Positions 6,884 to 15,401 of a DNA stretch of 17,293 bases are shown here, in pieces. The notes below the pieces were generated by a model. The model was not told the DNA's origin, ran no database searches, and saw only the letters and a list, made by a program, of their open reading frames with translations. The stretch is from assembly GCA_030066455.1 (NCBI GenBank), contig JASJBQ010000107.1:1-17293 (forward strand), written 5' to 3'. The DNA comes from Desulfobacterales bacterium (GTDB taxonomy: Bacteria; Desulfobacterota; Desulfobacteria; Desulfobacterales; UBA5852). The position numbers and the translations under genes were made by a program. Every line of letters begins with the position of its first letter. Position 1 is the first letter of the stretch.

Positions 6884-8530
6884 TCATTCCTGGCGGACGC
6901 CTTTCAGCGCCACCCTTTCCAGACCCAGGCGAAATGCTCGCGTCAAGCCGCGGTCCGCGCGGTGATAAAAGATTCGCCCTTGCCGATCGACCCCCCGGAT
7001 TCGACCGTCGTGGAGAAATGCCTGCAGGAGCAAACGGCCGTGATCCCAACGATCAACGGGCGGGGTGAAGGTCTCCACCCGGATGGGCGCCGGGGCGGGG
7101 ACGGCCCCCTCGCGGTCGATGCAGGCCTTCATGAAATTGAGGATGCGGGTCAGGCGCAGAAGGGTGGCGGATGCAAGCCGTTTCGGCTGGTTTCCCAGCG
7201 GAAGGGCCGTGGACCGCCAGCGGGCAATATCCCCGGGCAGTTCGGCGTGCCGTCGGCACCAGCGGAAGTCACTGCTTCCCGGAGCCGGGTAGAAAATCGA
7301 AAGGGCCGCCAGAACGCGCCGTTGGGCCAAAAACATGAGGTCGTTGATGACGGTTTGCGGATTTTGTCCGGGGGCTCCGGCAATCAGATACCCGACGGCC
7401 GTCAGATCGTGTCGGCGGGCGCCATCCAGCGCGCGGTCGAAATCGACGCGCAGGTCCGGTCGTCCGAAGCGTTTCTGCTGTTCGGGATCGGTCGTTCCCA
7501 ACGAGAGGTTTAACGTCCGGAAGCCGGCCTGCTGCATTCGCCCGACAACCCGGCCGCTGAGGGTGGCCGGGTGCAGACCGTTCATGGCCCGCAGCTCCGG
7601 GGGAGCGCCCGCGAAATAGGATTGCAGGCTATCCAGCAGGGAGAGAAACCAGCCGCGGTCCAGGCTGATGTTTTCGTCTTCGAAATCGATGAAGCCGATG
7701 GTGGCGTTTGCGGCGGCCTGTTGGATTTCATGCATGACGTGATCGATGGTGCGCCGTCGATAGGGAATCGCCGATGCGGCCCCCGTGCAGCAATAGGAGC
7801 ATTTCAGCGGGCAGCCGCGGCTGGTGGATAGCACCACGGATGATTTTGCGCTGCGGGCGTAATAGGCGCTGTCGGCGAGATCATAGGCGGGCGGCGGGAG
7901 TTCATCGAGGTTCGCGACGAAGGCCGGGGGGGCCAGATGGCAGCTGCCGTCTTGGCGCCGGAAGCCAATTCCCGGTACGGTCTTCAACGGCCTTTGGTTG
8001 GCCAGGGCGAGTGCCAGCGCCGGCAGCGTGGCTTCACCGTCGCCCCGCAGGACACAATCCACGGCAGGGTGCGCCAGAAGCCGCTCGGGAAGCGTCGTCG
8101 GGTGGTGCCCGCCCAGAACGATCGTGGCCTCGGGACGGCAGGCCTTGCAAATCGCGGCGGTCGCCAGGGCCATTTCCTCGTACGCCGAGAATAACGAAGA
8201 GATGCCGATCAGAAAAGCGCCGGAGCGCTGGGCGGCCATGCCGATCGTTTGCAGGCTGTAGCCGAAGTGGCGGTAGCGGTTGTAGAGGGCAAAGGGGGAC
8301 AGATCGACGGGGCCGTAGATTGCGGCCAGATCGCGCCATTGCGGCGGGGGTGCGACCGGCTTCGATTTGTCCCTGGCCAGCGCATCGAACAATCCCACCG
8401 CGAAGCCATCACGACGCAGGGCGGCGGCGATCGACAGCAGCCCCGCCGGCAGGGTACGCTTGGCCGTGAGGTAGTAATCCCGAATGGGGGGCTGCACCAA
8501 GAGAATATCGACCGGTGCCGCCGTGGTCAT
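6884..8530 (-). CDS. B12-binding-type radical SAM protein, function unknown
   Basis: A 548-residue two-part enzyme. Residues 8-180 look like the cobalamin-binding Rossmann domain found in front of many radical SAM enzymes: DILLVQPPIRDYY, then IVLGGHHPTTLPERLL and VLRGDGEATLPALA. The radical SAM core begins at about 233 with SRGCPLKCSYCCTG; Cys240, Cys244 and Cys247 form the CX3CX2C site for the 4Fe-4S cluster that splits S-adenosylmethionine. A long C-terminal region (about 420-548) matches nothing I know. Relatives perform methylations, ring contractions and other radical modifications; the substrate cannot be told. The ATG at 8530 starts 20 bp after the upstream Cys-tail gene stops, so the two are an operon. 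A TTG at 8578 would overlap that gene and is less likely. Confidence 0.9.
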   Translation of the reverse strand: MTTAAPVDILLVQPPIRDYYLTAKRTLPAGLLSIAAALRRDGFAVGLFDALARDKSKPVAPPPQWRDLAAIYGPVDLSPFALYNRYRHFGYSLQTIGMAAQRSGAFLIGISSLFSAYEEMALATAAICKACRPEATIVLGGHHPTTLPERLLAHPAVDCVLRGDGEATLPALALALANQRPLKTVPGIGFRRQDGSCHLAPPAFVANLDELPPPAYDLADSAYYARSAKSSVVLSTSRGCPLKCSYCCTGAASAIPYRRRTIDHVMHEIQQAAANATIGFIDFEDENISLDRGWFLSLLDSLQSYFAGAPPELRAMNGLHPATLSGRVVGRMQQAGFRTLNLSLGTTDPEQQKRFGRPDLRVDFDRALDGARRHDLTAVGYLIAGAPGQNPQTVINDLMFLAQRRVLAALSIFYPAPGSSDFRWCRRHAELPGDIARWRSTALPLGNQPKRLASATLLRLTRILNFMKACIDREGAVPAPAPIRVETFTPPVDRWDHGRLLLQAFLHDGRIRGVDRQGRIFYHRADRGLTRAFRLGLERVALKGVRQE

Positions 8531-8550
8531 TCGCGTCCGGTCCTGTCCGT

Positions 8551-8955
8551 TTAGTGGCCGCCGCAGCCGCAACTGCAATCGCTGCCGCAGCCCTCGGCGT
8601 TGGTTGCTTCCGCCATGGCGCTGATGATTTCGCGGGGGGCGGGGTCGCTGACCTGTTCAATGGTGACGGCCAGGGACAAAACGGGCGGGATGGGGGCGCC
8701 CTCCAAAACTTTGCGCAACGGCCGCAGCAGGTGGGCCATGGTTTCTCCCAGGCGTGAGGCGGGTATCGATAACGCCAGACGCTCGCCGGCGGATTTGCCG
8801 ATCAGCTGGTATTCGAACGGGCACATGCCGGCACTGGCGGCTCCGCAGATGAAAATCAGCGGCCGGGGGGTCGGGGTCAGATCCCATTCTCCGGGCGCGC
8901 TTCCAGCCTCCAGCAGGAGGTGGACCTTTTTTAGATGATCGACCTTGGTGCCCAT
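8551..8955 (-). CDS. Small FKBP-like protein with Cys-rich C-terminal tail
   Basis: A 134-residue protein, first gene of an operon with the radical SAM enzyme. The middle resembles a diverged FKBP-type peptidyl-prolyl isomerase: PFEYQLIGKSAGERLALSIP (46-65), and GAPIPPVLSLAVTIEQVSD (86-104), which matches the usual FKBP closing strand. The tail EGCGSDCSCGCGGH places Cys at 123, 127, 129 and 131 and His at 134, resembling the metal-binding tail of SlyD. Two more Cys (37 and 45) lie in the body. It has no signal peptide. The ATG start has a GGGGG ribosome site and a promoter at 8999-9027. The FKBP reading is by eye and tentative; the Cys tail is certain. Alternatives are a metallochaperone or a substrate/carrier protein for the radical SAM partner. 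Confidence 0.75.
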   Translation of the reverse strand: MGTKVDHLKKVHLLLEAGSAPGEWDLTPTPRPLIFICGAASAGMCPFEYQLIGKSAGERLALSIPASRLGETMAHLLRPLRKVLEGAPIPPVLSLAVTIEQVSDPAPREIISAMAEATNAEGCGSDCSCGCGGH

Positions 8956-8998
8956 ATCGCCCCCATTTGCAAAGCGTCAAATTTATTGGCGTAGTTGA

Positions 8999-9027
8999 TT
9001 TATAATGCCGCCAACCCGATCAGGCAA
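8999..9027 (-). promoter_or_regulatory. Sigma70-type promoter of the Cys-tail / radical SAM operon
   Basis: On the minus strand, TTGCCT (9027-9022) and TATAAA (9004-8999) are separated by exactly 17 bp. The -10 box matches five of six consensus bases, the -35 box four of six. The predicted start near 8992 gives a leader of about 37 nt before the ATG at 8955. Confidence 0.6.
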
Positions 9028-9095
9028 GCCGGGGGAGACATGCCGTTCAACCGCAGAGGTGCGGCCACGGCCTGCATCCTAACCGCCTGGGCAAA

Positions 9096-9116
9096 CACCA
9101 CCGTCATCCGGTGGTG
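9096..9116 (-). terminator. Hairpin across the stop codon of the second PilZ gene; candidate terminator
   Basis: CACCACCG (9096-9103) and CGGTGGTG (9109-9116) form an 8-bp GC-rich stem with a 5-nt loop that includes the stop codon. On the minus strand only a short TTTG follows, so it is weak as an intrinsic terminator. It could separate this transcript from the downstream radical SAM operon, which has its own promoter. Confidence 0.4.
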
Positions 9117-9595
9117 AGGCCCTTCATCCATTTGACCAGCGCCTTGATGCGGTCGCGCTGCGGATTGCTGAGATTTTTAAACTGGACCCCGATGCCGTCG
9201 TTGGTCGTGTAGATAATGTCGCCGTAGACCCTGAAGATATCGGGAAACTTGGGATGGGAGAACGCCAGCGCCAGTTCTTCGCCCACCGTGAAATCCTCGT
9301 CGGTGGCAATGAAGACGCCGTCGGAGTGGATGTCTTCGATATAGTCGGTGTAAAACCGGTTGCCGATGGCATAATTGACGATGATGGATGACGGTTTGCG
9401 GGGGTGCTTGGGTCGGTTGCGCGTGATGGCGCTGGGGGCATCGTCGGTCAGGACGGGCTTTTTCTGACGGTAGAGAAGCTCTTCGGCCAGACGCAGCATG
9501 ATCAGCTGCTGCTTTTCGCTCATGCCGACGACCATCTTGATCAGTCGGGCCAGCGTCACATTGTATTTGCGTCCTTCGCTGTCGACGGGCTCCAT
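9104..9595 (-). CDS. PilZ-domain protein with helical N-terminal region
   Basis: A 163-residue protein. Residues 8-45 (GRKYNVTLARLIKMVVGMSE onward) are predicted helical; residues 62-140 look like a PilZ barrel, with DIHSDGVFI at 88-96 and a closing GIGVQF. The usual RxxxR arm is imperfect (R61 and R66 are separated by four residues) and the [D/N]xSxxG motif has His in place of Ser. It may bind c-di-GMP weakly or serve as a non-binding adaptor. The frame extends to a TTG at 9649, but a good promoter lies at 9629-9656 and its start point falls near 9622. The ATG at 9595, with GAGG 8 nt upstream, is therefore the better start. It is monocistronic as far as I can see. Confidence 0.82.
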   Translation of the reverse strand: MEPVDSEGRKYNVTLARLIKMVVGMSEKQQLIMLRLAEELLYRQKKPVLTDDAPSAITRNRPKHPRKPSSIIVNYAIGNRFYTDYIEDIHSDGVFIATDEDFTVGEELALAFSHPKFPDIFRVYGDIIYTTNDGIGVQFKNLSNPQRDRIKALVKWMKGLTTG

Positions 9596-9628
9596 GACCT
9601 TTTCCTCGATGCGCTGACCCATTCGTTC

Positions 9629-9656
9629 ATAATACACATTTCTACTCAATTTTCAA
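9629..9656 (-). promoter_or_regulatory. Sigma70-type promoter of the second PilZ gene
   Basis: On the minus strand, TTGAAA (9656-9651) and TATTAT (9634-9629) each match five of six consensus positions, with a 16-bp spacer. The predicted start near 9622 gives a leader of about 27 nt before the ATG at 9595. This argues against the longer in-frame start at 9649. Confidence 0.65.
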
Positions 9657-9818
9657 TAGCATTAAGGAGTTAGCTCGACTACCCGGCAGCCGATCCTCCG
9701 GAGGCCACGAAAGCCTGGTGCGTTGAAACGGGCTGGCGATGGCCGGGGGGGTGCGAAGGCGGCTGGCATTTCCGGGGGCCTGGGCCTGTGCCGCGGGGGA
9801 ATCGCGGCCTGCGGCCGG

Positions 9819-11585
9819 TCAGGTTTTCTTGCGCCGCCCAGGGCGGCTTGGCAGCCTGCCGGAGGGGCGCGGAGATGTCTTCCCGGGCCGAACGGCGTGC
9901 CGGGGGAGCAGTTGATTTTTTTGCCGTTGTTTTCTGACGGGATCTTTCTCGACCCAAAGCTTCCGGTGGGTGAACGGATCCTTTTGTGTCCAGTACATGA
10001 GGGTGGCGTAGGTCGAGGGCGTGGGTGTGAAGATCTGGACCTGCTCGGGGGCGATCTTGAGGTGCGTGCGGCAGAATGATTTCAACTTTTGCATATGGGC
10101 GGATGTCGTGCCCGGATAAGCGGCGATGAAATAATAGGTCAGGTACTGGTGTTTGCCGGCCGCACGGCTGGCCTGAAGAAAACGTTTGCGGAAAGGCAGC
10201 AGATCCCGGCCCGATTTACCCATCCGTTCGAGGACATCGGGTTCGGTATGCTCGGGCGCGATTTTCAACTGCCCGGATACATGCTTGCCGGCCAGCGTTT
10301 CGACATAGGCCTTGCCGGCGCGCTGGTCGGCCATTACCAGATCGCAGCGCAGCCCCGAGGCGACGAACACGCGGCGCATTCCCGGCAGTCGACGCAGCGC
10401 CTTTAACAGGGCCAGCTGGCGGGCATGATTCACGGGCAGGTGTTCGCAGACTTCAGGATAGAGACAGCGCCGATCGCGACAGGCGCCCCGGCGCTGCTTG
10501 CGTGCGCACTCGAAACCGTACATGTTGGCGGTCGGTCCCCCCACGTCCTGAATCACGCCCTTGAAGCGGGGATGATTGGCAAGGCGGCGCGCTTCTTTCA
10601 GCACGGAGGCCTGGCTGCGCCACTGAACCGTGCGCCCCTGGTGCACGGCGATGGCGCAGAAATGGCATTCGCCGTAGCAACCGCGGTGGGTCGCCAGCGA
10701 AAAGCGGATGGTCTCCAGGGCCCTGACGGGTCCCTGTTTTTCATAGTAGGGGTGCTGGTCGTAGACGAAGTTCAACGCGTAGACGGCGTCCAGTTCTTTA
10801 ACGGTATGGGGCGGCGGCGGCGGATTCTGCACCAGATACCGGGTGTCCTGGCGCTGGCATAGGACCCGGCCGGTCACGGGGTCATTGTTGTGGTAGAAGC
10901 GCTCGAACATGGCCCCGAAGGCATCGGGATCGCGGGCGACCGTATCGTGGTCCGGCAGGATCAGGGCACCCCTCGGCGGTTGTTCGGCCTTGAAGCAGAG
11001 CCCCCGAAGCTCACGGTAGTCTTCTTCGTTCTGCAGTGCTGCGGCCAGCGCCCGGATTGGTTTCTCACCCATGCCGTAAACCAGGATGTCGGCCTTGGCG
11101 TCGAACAGGATGGAGCGCCGGATGCGGTCCGACCAGAAATCATAGTGGGAGACCCGCCGCAGACTGGCTTCGATGCCGCCTAAGACGATGGGCACCTTCG
11201 GGCGGCCGTAGCGGCGGATCAGGTTGGTATAGACGATGAGGGCCCGGTCCGGGCGGCGGTCGTTGACGCCGCCGGGGGTGAAATCGTCGGCGCGGCGTTT
11301 CTTTTGGAGGGCCGTGTAGTTGGCCACCATCGAATCGACGCTGCCACCGGTGACGCCCCAGAAAAGGGCCGGGGAGCCCAGGCGCAGAATGTCATCCGCT
11401 GTATGCGGGTTCGGCTGGGCAATGATCCCCACCCGGTAGCCGGCGTCCTCCAAAACGCGGCCGATGACGGCCACGCCGATGTGGGGGCTGTCGATATAGC
11501 TGTCGCCTGTCACGAGGATGACATCCAGCGCCGACCATCCCCGCGCGCAGGCCTCTTCCCTCGTGGTTGGCAGGAACAGGGTCAT
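9819..11585 (-). CDS. YgiQ-family radical SAM protein
   Basis: A 588-residue member of the YgiQ (UPF0313) radical SAM family, whose biochemical role is not established. The conserved start TLFLPTTREEACARGWSALD and GDSYIDSPHIGVAVIGRVLE is typical. The cluster motif RGCYGECHFC places Cys303, Cys307 and Cys310 in CX3CX2C spacing. The C-terminal part (QVQIFTPTPSTYATLMYWT, then DPFTHRKLWVEKD) is the usual DUF3362-type end, followed by a short basic tail, so it is shorter than the E. coli protein of about 740 residues. I chose the ATG at 11585, which has GGAG upstream and begins at the conserved N-terminus. The frame stays open another 96 codons upstream, but those read as low-complexity Pro/Arg/Gly sequence. 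The ileS promoter lies divergently at the far end of that stretch. Confidence 0.93.
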   Translation of the reverse strand: MTLFLPTTREEACARGWSALDVILVTGDSYIDSPHIGVAVIGRVLEDAGYRVGIIAQPNPHTADDILRLGSPALFWGVTGGSVDSMVANYTALQKKRRADDFTPGGVNDRRPDRALIVYTNLIRRYGRPKVPIVLGGIEASLRRVSHYDFWSDRIRRSILFDAKADILVYGMGEKPIRALAAALQNEEDYRELRGLCFKAEQPPRGALILPDHDTVARDPDAFGAMFERFYHNNDPVTGRVLCQRQDTRYLVQNPPPPPHTVKELDAVYALNFVYDQHPYYEKQGPVRALETIRFSLATHRGCYGECHFCAIAVHQGRTVQWRSQASVLKEARRLANHPRFKGVIQDVGGPTANMYGFECARKQRRGACRDRRCLYPEVCEHLPVNHARQLALLKALRRLPGMRRVFVASGLRCDLVMADQRAGKAYVETLAGKHVSGQLKIAPEHTEPDVLERMGKSGRDLLPFRKRFLQASRAAGKHQYLTYYFIAAYPGTTSAHMQKLKSFCRTHLKIAPEQVQIFTPTPSTYATLMYWTQKDPFTHRKLWVEKDPVRKQRQKNQLLPRHAVRPGKTSPRPSGRLPSRPGRRKKT

Positions 11586-11866
11586 CGGCGCTCCGCCGGT
11601 TTCATCGTTGTTGATGCTGACGCCATGGGCATGAGGTTGTCTCGGTCTTCGGCCGTCGGGCCCGCGCTCCGGCTTGGATTGAAGGCCACCTTCGTCGGCG
11701 CCCTCATCGTGGGCGCGACCAGGGCGCCGTACGAATCGCGGGAAGAAAGCCCCAGGCGGAAATAATAGATACCCTAACGCCCCCAGGCCGATCCGTCCAG
11801 CCGCAACGGTGACCCGATCCTCTTGCGGGGGGTATCTTATCCACTTGCCGACGGGGGGTTCAAATC

Positions 11867-11895
11867 TTGACACATCAGTGGATTGCCGCTATTTA
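11867..11895 (+). promoter_or_regulatory. Sigma70-type promoter of the ileS-lspA-holA cluster
   Basis: TTGACA (11867-11872) is a perfect -35 box. It is followed after exactly 17 bp by TATTTA (11890-11895), matching four of six -10 positions. Transcription would begin near 11902, giving a leader of about 95 nt before ileS. I see no T-box stem or other tRNA-sensing element in the leader. Confidence 0.75.
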
Positions 11896-11996
11896 ACAGC
11901 GTTTATTGTTTTTGCCAGGCGACGGTCGGGTGACACACACCCCGCCCGCTGGACCGCGGACCTGCCACTGCTTGCGCCCCGATCACCGGAGGGAAC

Positions 11997-14801
11997 ATGA
12001 ACTATAAAAAGACGCTGAACCTGCCCCAAACCAAATTTCCCATGAAGGCGAACCTGGCCCAGCGTGAACCTGAGCGTCTCAAGCAGTGGGAGGCAAGCGA
12101 TCTTTATGCCACACTGCGTCAGGAATCCCGGGACAAACCCCGCTTCATTCTCCACGACGGGCCGCCCTACGCCAACGGCCATATCCACATCGGTACGGCC
12201 CTTAACAAGATTCTCAAGGACATCATCGTGCGTTCGCGGCAGATGATGGGCTACGACGCGGTCTACGTGCCGGGCTGGGACTGCCACGGGCTGCCCATCG
12301 AGCACAACGTCGACAAGGAACTGGGCAACAAGAAGCACGATATGAGCCTGACGGACATCCGCCGGCGTTGTCGGCGCTACGCAGAGAAGTATATCGATAT
12401 TCAGCGCAACGAATTCAAGCGCCTGGGGGTTCAGGGCGAGTGGGAGAACCCCTATCTCACCATGAGCTACGACTATGAAGCCACGATCGCGGCGGAGTGC
12501 TTCCGGTTCGCCCGGGAGGGGAGCCTCTTCCGCAGCAAGAAGCCGATCCACTGGTGCTGCAGCTGCCAGACGGCGCTGGCCGAAGCGGAGATCGAATACG
12601 CCGACGAGGCCTCACCCAGTATCTACGTCAAATTCCCTTTTTCGCAAGATCTGGGCGACGTGCACCCGGCGCTGGCCGGGCGCAAGGTGGCCATCGTGAT
12701 CTGGACCACCACCCCCTGGACCCTCCCGGCCAACCTGGCCGTGGCGCTGCACCCTGATTTCGACTACGTTGCGGTGGCGGGCGACGACGACGAGGTCTAT
12801 ATCCTGGCCCGGGATCTGGCCGAGGACTGCATGACGCGTTTCGGCAAGTCGCCCTTTGAAACCCTGGGTGCCATCAAGGCCCAGGACCTCGACCAGCGCA
12901 AGTGCCGGCATCCGTTCTACGATCGCGACGCCCTGATCGTCCTGGGGGATCATGTCACCCTCGAGGCCGGCACAGGCTGCGTGCACACCGCCCCGGGGCA
13001 CGGCCGCGAAGACCACGAAGTCGGGCTGGCCTACGGTATCGAATCCTACTCCCCGGTCGACGACCGCGGGGTGTTTACGGACGAGGTCGAACATTTTAGC
13101 GGCCAGTTCGTCTTCAAGGCCAACGAGGCGATCATCGACCACCTGAGTGAAACCGGCATGCTGCTGGCCAGAGAGGGGATCGATCACAGCTACCCGCACT
13201 GCTGGCGATGCAAACAGCCCGTCATCTTCCGGGCCACGCCCCAGTGGTTCATTTCCATGGAGAAAACCGGATTACGGCAGAAAGCCCTGGACGAGATCGA
13301 CCGCGTCGAGTGGGTGCCCTACTGGGGACGGGAGCGCATTTACGGAATGATCGAGAACCGTCCGGACTGGTGCGTGTCGCGCCAGCGGGCCTGGGGGGTG
13401 CCGATCGCCATTTTCTACTGCGAGGACTGCGGCGAACTCTACCGCGACGAGGCCATGGAGCCGCGGCTCTACGAGCTGTTCGCCGCCCAAGGGGCCGACG
13501 TCTGGTTCGGTGCGGAGGGCGACCGGCTGCTGCCTGCGGGGGCCGTGTGCGCCCAGTGCGGCGGATCGACCTTTTCTAAGGAAACCGATATTCTCGACGT
13601 ATGGTTCGATTCGGGTGTCAGCCACGCGGCGGTCCTTGAAAAACGCGACAACCTCAACTGGCCGGCTGATCTTTATCTCGAGGGCAGCGATCAGCATCGC
13701 GGCTGGTTTCACAGTTCGCTGCTCACTGCCGTGGGCACGCGGCAGCAGGCACCTTACAAGGCGGTTCTGACCCACGGTTTCGTGGTGGACGCCGACGGGC
13801 GCAAGATGTCCAAGTCGCTGGGCAACGTGATGGCCCCCAAGGAGGTGATCGACAAATACGGGGCTGAAATCCTGCGACTCTGGGTTTCCGCCGCCGACTA
13901 CCGCGACGACATCCGGATTTCGGACACCATTCTCAAACAGCTGAGCGACGCCTATCGCCGGATCCGCAATACCAGCCGATTCATGCTGGGCAACCTCTAC
14001 GACTTCGACCCCCGGCGGGACGCGCTGGCCTACGACCGGCTCACCGATCTGGACCGCTTTACCCTGCACCGCCTTCAGCGGTTGGTCGGACGGGCCGAGC
14101 AGGCCTACGCGACCTACGAGTTCCATTTGATCTATCACGCGCTGCACAACTTCTGCGTGCTCGATCTTTCGGCCTTCTATCTGGATATCCTGAAAGACCG
14201 TCTGTACACCTCGGCGCCGGCGTCGGAAAGTCGACGCGGGGCCCAGACCGTGCTGCATATCGTCCTCGAGACGATGGCGCGTCTGATGGCACCCATTCTG
14301 GCCTTTACGGCCGAAGAAGTCTGGCAGCACATGCCGGACATGCCGGACAAGGCCGCGAGTGTGCATGCGGCGCCCATGCCGAAGGTAAACGTCGCGTGGC
14401 AGGATGACGAACTGGCCGCCAGGTGGGAAAATCTACTGGCCGTGCGGGGCGAGGTCACCAGGGCCCTGGAGGCGGCACGCACCGGCAAACTCATCGGGCA
14501 CCCCCTGGATGCCGCGGTGACGCTTGCCGCGCCTTCACCCCACGACGGGATCCTCGCGGAATACCGCGCGATCCTCGACAAGCTCTTTATCGTCTCCCGG
14601 GTCGAACTGGTCGATGCGCTCGATGGGGGCGACGCGGTTTACCGCAGTTCGGAAATCGAAGGGCTGGCCATCGCGGTGGCCAAGGCGCCGGGGACGAAAT
14701 GCGAGCGCTGCTGGATGCATGCCACCACGGTGGGCGAGGATCCGGAACATGCCACGATATGCGCCCGTTGCAGCCGGGAGCTGACCCGCCTAGCGGGATA
14801 G
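11997..14801 (+). CDS. ileS: Isoleucyl-tRNA synthetase
   Basis: Charges tRNA-Ile with isoleucine in the cytoplasm. The 934-residue length is normal for the bacterial enzyme. The HIGH motif appears as HIGT (64-67, in [17 protein letters not shown]), followed by [16 protein letters not shown]. The CP1 editing domain, which removes mischarged valine, is present with [15 protein letters not shown] and [20 protein letters not shown]. The class I KMSKS loop is at 603-607 ([14 protein letters not shown]). The C-terminal zinc finger has Cys902, Cys905, Cys922 and Cys925. The ATG has a strong GGAGGG ribosome site. It is the first gene of the rightward cluster, driven by the promoter at 11867-11895, and is followed by lspA after 12 bp. 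Confidence 0.98.
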   Translation: MNYKKTLNLPQTKFPMKANLAQREPERLKQWEASDLYATLRQESRDKPRFILHDGPPYANGHIHIGTALNKILKDIIVRSRQMMGYDAVYVPGWDCHGLPIEHNVDKELGNKKHDMSLTDIRRRCRRYAEKYIDIQRNEFKRLGVQGEWENPYLTMSYDYEATIAAECFRFAREGSLFRSKKPIHWCCSCQTALAEAEIEYADEASPSIYVKFPFSQDLGDVHPALAGRKVAIVIWTTTPWTLPANLAVALHPDFDYVAVAGDDDEVYILARDLAEDCMTRFGKSPFETLGAIKAQDLDQRKCRHPFYDRDALIVLGDHVTLEAGTGCVHTAPGHGREDHEVGLAYGIESYSPVDDRGVFTDEVEHFSGQFVFKANEAIIDHLSETGMLLAREGIDHSYPHCWRCKQPVIFRATPQWFISMEKTGLRQKALDEIDRVEWVPYWGRERIYGMIENRPDWCVSRQRAWGVPIAIFYCEDCGELYRDEAMEPRLYELFAAQGADVWFGAEGDRLLPAGAVCAQCGGSTFSKETDILDVWFDSGVSHAAVLEKRDNLNWPADLYLEGSDQHRGWFHSSLLTAVGTRQQAPYKAVLTHGFVVDADGRKMSKSLGNVMAPKEVIDKYGAEILRLWVSAADYRDDIRISDTILKQLSDAYRRIRNTSRFMLGNLYDFDPRRDALAYDRLTDLDRFTLHRLQRLVGRAEQAYATYEFHLIYHALHNFCVLDLSAFYLDILKDRLYTSAPASESRRGAQTVLHIVLETMARLMAPILAFTAEEVWQHMPDMPDKAASVHAAPMPKVNVAWQDDELAARWENLLAVRGEVTRALEAARTGKLIGHPLDAAVTLAAPSPHDGILAEYRAILDKLFIVSRVELVDALDGGDAVYRSSEIEGLAIAVAKAPGTKCERCWMHATTVGEDPEHATICARCSRELTRLAG

Positions 14802-14813
14802 GGGGGCCTTGAG

Positions 14814-15356
14814 GTGACCACCGAAAAGCCCTCCAAGCAGGGTTCCGTCGATACCGGTATCGGGGCTGATGAATGGCGTCGAAAATACCTCTGGCTGACC
14901 TTGATCGCCGGCGGCATCGTCATCGCCGATCAACTAACCAAACTGCTGATCCTCCGCGAGGTCGGCCTGCATGCCTCCATCCCCGTCATTCCCGGGTTTT
15001 TCCATATTACCCACGTGCAGAACCCGGGGGGCGCTTTCGGTTTTCTGGCCAACCAGAGCGCCCTCGTGCGCGGTATTCTTTTCCTGGCCGTCTCGACGCT
15101 GGCGGTGGGGCTGGTGTTGTGGTTCTATCACCAAACCCCGCCCACCTACCGTTGGCTGGCCAATGGTTTCGCGCTCATCATCGGTGGTGCCGTCGGCAAC
15201 CTGATCGACCGGGTGCGCTTTGGCAAGGTCATCGATTTCCTGGACTTTTTCATCCGCGACTGGCACTGGCCGGCGTTCAACGTGGCCGACAGCGCCATCA
15301 CCGTGGGGATCACGATATTCATCATCCATGTCATCGGGGGGCGGATTCCGGACTGA
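14814..15356 (+). CDS. lspA: Lipoprotein signal peptidase (signal peptidase II)
   Basis: Inner-membrane aspartyl protease that removes the signal peptide from diacylglyceryl-prolipoproteins. The 180-residue protein has four membrane segments (about 25-45, 83-105, 113-130 and 155-175). It has the catalytic aspartates Asp132 in GNLIDRV and Asp159 in FNVADSAITVG, plus the conserved VQNPGGAFGF. The N-terminal 20 residues before the first membrane segment are longer than in many relatives. The start is GTG at 14814, 12 bp after ileS, with a G-rich ribosome site at the end of ileS and in the gap. It is transcribed with ileS. Confidence 0.96.
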   Translation: MTTEKPSKQGSVDTGIGADEWRRKYLWLTLIAGGIVIADQLTKLLILREVGLHASIPVIPGFFHITHVQNPGGAFGFLANQSALVRGILFLAVSTLAVGLVLWFYHQTPPTYRWLANGFALIIGGAVGNLIDRVRFGKVIDFLDFFIRDWHWPAFNVADSAITVGITIFIIHVIGGRIPD

Positions 15357-15401
15357 TTCGGATGACGGCAGAGGACTGCCGTTCCGCTTGAAACGCACGC
15401 C

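Noticed and set aside
6234..7049. 271-codon minus-strand frame across the orphan gene and the end of the radical SAM gene
   Set aside because: It overlaps a certain gene on the same strand in another frame and is Pro/Gly/Arg-rich without structure; the plus-strand frame has a ribosome site and promoter.
7774..8469. 231-codon plus-strand frame opposite the radical SAM gene
   Set aside because: Arg/Ser/Pro-rich shadow of a clear coding region.
13272..14366. 364-codon open frame antisense to ileS
   Set aside because: It lies wholly inside the well-supported IleRS gene and reads as a composition-driven shadow with no family motif.
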